A stretch of 64,000 nucleotides of DNA, taken from Hirsutella rhossiliensis (Eukaryota > Ascomycota > Sordariomycetes > Hypocreales > Ophiocordycipitaceae). Shown piece after piece: positions 60,735-64,000 of this stretch. How positions within the stretch are numbered: the first letter of the stretch is position 1; the number at the start of each line of letters is the position of its first letter. The DNA lies in contig NW_025408679.1 of NCBI RefSeq assembly GCF_020360975.1, positions 868,001 through 932,000 on the forward strand. Reading direction: 5' to 3'. Made by a program: the position numbers and the translations under genes. The notes under the pieces were generated by a model. The model searched no databases, was not told where the DNA came from, and was given only the letters and a program-made list of their open reading frames with translations.

Positions 60735-61557
60735 CCTCTCTTTTATTTTAATTAATTTTCTAACTTTTATTTAACGCTTATAAAAGATAGTTCTTATAAG
60801 GCGTTTATAATAAGCTAGCTTTTAAAGCTACTATTAATAAAGAAGGTATATAAATAAGACCTCTTAAACCTATTAGTAAACTAAAAGTAGCTACAAAAAC
60901 ACTCCTTTAAAGACTAGTTTTTCTAGGCCTAGAAAGACTACTTAGCCTTATATAAAAAGATAGGGTCTTTTAAAGAGATCCTTAAAGAAAAGGTAAAAGG
61001 AAAATAGGTCCTAAGCTATAAGTAGGTCTTTATTTATAAGACTAATAAATATAGCTTCCTTTAAAAGTTTATAGCTTAGCTAGTTATCTATAAAAACTAA
61101 TAGGAAAAAAGGGATTTACTTACTAAGGAAACTACCTTAGTAAGGATATCTTTTTAAACCCTTATAGTAATAGTAATAGAATTTAACTTTAAACTTAATT
61201 AGATAGATATAGTTAACGCTTTTATTAACTACTTACTTAAGAAAGAAAATATTATTTATATATACCTTTTACTAGGCTTTTAAGAGCTAAGAAAGGTTCT
61301 ATAGCTTAGGAAAGCTCTATATAAATTATAAAGATTACCCCTTCTTTAATAATAGTATTTAATAGGTTCTCTTAAAGCTATAGGCTTTAAGAAAGTCCCT
61401 TAAGAACCGTATATAATATAAAAGGGTAAAATTATTATCTTTTTTTATATCGACGATATTATTTAAGCCTACTTAAAAGAAGAAGAAGTAATAGCTAGGA
61501 AGGCTATATAAGGCCTATAATAAAAGTATAAGATAACTAAGCTAAGGGAACTAAAGT
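60735..61557 (+). pseudogene. Copia pol fragment (start of RT), older layer
   Basis: Homologous to about 27145-27970 of the smaller Copia: the linker, the RT opening (NLNLNQIDIVNAFIN-like block near 61190-61225) and YIDD (the TATATCGACGAT codons near 61445-61456, Val to Ile). It ends where the next Copia LTR begins. This is the target of the second Gypsy copy on its left and of the third Copia on its right. More RIP-mutated than both younger Copia copies. Confidence 0.82.
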
Positions 61558-61993
61558 TATCGCGAAGCGTAGCTTACTTTTATAGTTCTCGGAGATATCC
61601 CTTAGTATAAGGGACCTAGGAAGCTAAAAAATAGGTTTTAAGGAAGGAGCTAAAAGGAGGTATAGAGAGGAGGGTAAGGGTAAAAGGGGAAGTAGAAGTA
61701 GCGATAGCTTCCTATAGAGGTAGTAAAAGATAAGACGGATATACTAGCAACGGCTAGAAAGGAGGGGAAAAACTAGTAAAAAGCTCGGTAGTTAAAAGGA
61801 TATTAGTAGCTTCTTTAAGTAGGATCTTCTTTATTAATTAAAATACTAGACGGGTATAAAGAAGGGCGTTAGATAAAGGAAAGAAGGATAATTAAGGCAA
61901 TATAAAAATCTCTTTACCCTGCCTATCCGACCCCTTACTTTTAATTTCACCTTTATATATTTTTATATACTTCTTATATCTCTCTTAGCGAGA
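61558..61993 (+). repeat. Third Copia 5' LTR, subfamily 2 with an internal deletion (436 bp)
   Basis: Starts TATCGCGAAG and ends TTAGCGAGA. Compared with 57679-58155 it lacks about 40 bases between GGCAATATAA and ATCTCTTTACCC (near 61900). Confidence 0.88.
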
Positions 61994-62129
61994 GTTATAA
62001 GCCTAGGAGGAATAGAATTCCTATACCTTCCGGCTACTATAAAAGGCACGTTTCTTATATCCCTCGTAGCTTCCTTTTACCCCTCTTACTAGAAAAGCCG
62101 ATTTTTAACCGACTTTTCTACCGTTCCCT

Positions 62130-64000
62130 ATAATAATAATAAAAACCGACTCCTCTACTATCCCTACGGTCTATAGGACGATTCTTATAGAGCCCTAAGA
62201 TTAGGATAAGTAGCTAAAGGAGCTACGGGCTTATATAGATAGAACTATCTATAATTTAGTCTTCTTTAATAAGTAGGACCCTCTTAAGCCCCCTCTTCGT
62301 CCTAGGGCAACGGAATTTATAGAGGGAGCATCCCTCTTCTCTAAGCTAACCTCTATATAGTAGAGAGCTTTTTCTACTACCTTAGGTAACTACGAGAGTT
62401 ACTATAAGGAATACCTTTACGAGACGAAGCTACTAACTACTATACGTATAGTAATAACGGAATCCGTTAGTACTATAAAGCTAATTACTCTTTAAGAGGA
62501 AGAGACTCTTAGGTAGTAGCTTTTAAAGCTTAAGACCTTAATAGCTCCCTTAAGGGGCTATATAACTAACCGTATTAAGAAGACCTATATAGCCTACCTA
62601 GGAGCTTTTTCTACTAGGAACCTACTAGCTTCTTCGTAGCTAGCTAAGTAAGAAGAAATCCTTAAGGAAGCTAACTAATACTTCCTTATAGAAGCTCTTT
62701 CCGGATAATAGCTATAGGATATATCTCTGCTAATAAAGCCTATTAGTAACGGTTACTTAACTATCTTTTAAGAGGCTAGTAGGGAACTAGATAAAGAGGC
62801 TACTAGAGTATAATAGTAAGTAGTCTTATTCCTTTATAGCTAGTACTCGACCTAGACGGCTCGACCTACTGCCCCTATAGCTGCTATAGCCCCTATTGCT
62901 ACGGCTCCCGCTGCTACTACTACGGCTGTTGCTCCTTTAGCTCCTCCTCCCTCGAGAGCCTTAACCCCGTCTTTAATAGCTGCCCCGGTCCCGGCTCCGC
63001 CTCTTACTCCGGGCCCGGCCCCGGTCCCGTTAGTTAGGCCGGCCCGACTAGTCCCTTAATAGACCTTTTAGTCCGTTAGTCGAAAAATCAGGGAACTAGT
63101 CGAAATCGAACCTCGTTAATATTAGCAATAAGGGGTAAAAAGGGGGGGTTTTTAAGCAGACCTTCTAGATCGGGACGAGGATTCCTCGAAGAAACGAAAG
63201 ACTAAGCGAAACGGCTGCCTAGCCTATAAATCCCTAGGCTATTAGTTATTATAATACTAGTAGGTCTTCGAGGAAAACCGACCTAAAGGATTTAACCCGT
63301 TAAAGAGGCTATAAGAAACAATATAATAGTCTCTTAAGGAGGACCCCTTACTATAGAAGAAGATAGACGAGATTTAGGTTACTAAGAAATAGTAACTAAC
63401 GCCGCTACTATAAATTTAAGGAAAAATCGTTAGTATAGTAAATCTAGTATTCGTCTTCCCTATAAATTAGTAAGACTAACCGTTAAGACCCTCTAACTAT
63501 CCCCTATAGAAATTAGCTATCCTTAACTCCGGTATATCCCTTAATATATATAATATACTCTTATGATTCCGGTCCTTTAAGAAGGCATAAAGGGAATACC
63601 TTATTGCCGGGGAATTAACCGTATAGATAGAGGGGTATAGAAGGGTGAATTTTACAATAAAATTACTTAACGGGACTATACGAATTCTTCGACGAAAATA
63701 GGTAGCTTTTTGCCCTCGATTTTTAACGAGCCTAATTTCCTTCCGCCTTCTTTAAGAGGAAGGAATCTTCTAGGATATAACGTCTAAGCCTATAAGGCTA
63801 GTCTAAAAGAATTAGACTATTAGGCTTATTAAGGAGAAATTCGGTTAATTTATTCTCGAATTCCGACCTATCCTTAGGAAGGAACCTCTTAAGAAGTTAG
63901 CTTTCCCTACTAGAAGGAGGGTAGGTTTAAAGGACCCTCTTCCGGTAGCCTAAGGAGACGGTCTTCTTTAGTACGTATAACTTAGTTACCTAGGCCCCCT
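62130..64000 (+). pseudogene. Third Copia gag and start of pol (right-truncated by the window)
   Basis: Matches 23970-25860 of the smaller Copia, beginning with ATA in place of ATG near 62135. The acidic gag body, the Ala/Pro-rich linker (62840-63060) and the following Lys-rich segment are all present. RIP-type stops occur throughout. Near 63390-63420 about 15 bases are missing compared with the 25.2-kb copy, a possible small deletion. Confidence 0.78.

Larger units (their letters stand above)
61558..64000 (+). mobile_element. Third Copia element, 5' part, continues beyond the window
   Basis: 5' LTR at 61558-61993, then primer-binding region GTTATAAGCC and gag as in 23833-25860. The left duplication would be AAAGT (61553-61557); the right one is outside the window. 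The 3' part is not seen. Confidence 0.88.

Noticed and set aside
1..64000. Mitochondrial or organellar origin because of AT-richness
   Set aside because: The AT excess is specific to TpA replacing CpA/TpG, GC-rich islands occur, and nuclear LTR/LINE transposons fill the window.

Overview
The window looks like a transposon-rich, AT-rich block of a filamentous ascomycete (Pezizomycotina) genome. Most of it carries the mark of repeat-induced point mutation (RIP): CpA and its complement TpG are almost absent, TpA is in large excess, CpG survives, and nearly every broken codon is a TAG or TAA where CAG, CAA or TGG is expected. The transposon families (Tad1-like LINEs, Copia elements, a chromodomain Gypsy element, hAT and pogo-like DNA transposons) fit the same kind of host. 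I cannot name the species.

Layout. 1-7.1 kb: an unidentified degraded plus-strand ORF and a RIP-mutated Tad1-like LINE on the minus strand. 7.1-9.35 kb: an island with normal CpA/TpG content holding the only intact gene I can support, a 195-residue, cysteine-free, predicted secreted protein (8513-9100). 9.35-14.58 kb: RIP-mutated sequence of unknown identity, cut by two solo LTRs that have perfect target-site duplications. 14.59-34.66 kb: a Gypsy chromovirus with 186-bp LTRs, interrupted by a solo LTR and by a Copia element with 696-bp LTRs, which is itself interrupted by a second Copia element with 457/458-bp LTRs. 34.7-38.4 kb: a hAT transposase and a pogo-like transposase relic, the latter hardly touched by RIP in its 3' half. 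38.4-39.6 kb: a mostly unmutated, G/C-run-rich, non-coding stretch. 39.6-45.5 kb: a second LINE, minus strand. 45.5-49.9 kb: unidentified degraded minus-strand ORFs with a solo LTR between them. 49.9-56.3 kb: a minus-strand Copia element whose two LTRs belong to different subfamilies and whose flanks do not match, so it is probably a recombinant. 56.3-60.7 kb: the 3' part of a second Gypsy copy, carrying a solo LTR. 60.7-61.6 kb: a Copia pol fragment into which that Gypsy copy went. 61.6-64 kb: the 5' part of a third Copia element, running off the window.

No retroelement here has an intact reading frame. Nesting gives the order of events: Gypsy first, then the large Copia, then the smaller Copia inside it; the innermost layers keep more C and G, as expected if they met fewer rounds of RIP. 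The single gene sits between these blocks, the setting in which fast-evolving secreted protein (candidate effector) genes of plant-associated fungi are often found. That role is inference only. No tRNA, rRNA, CRISPR array or bacterial-type operon was seen. Boundaries of degraded ORFs are approximate; LTR and target-site coordinates were read base by base.
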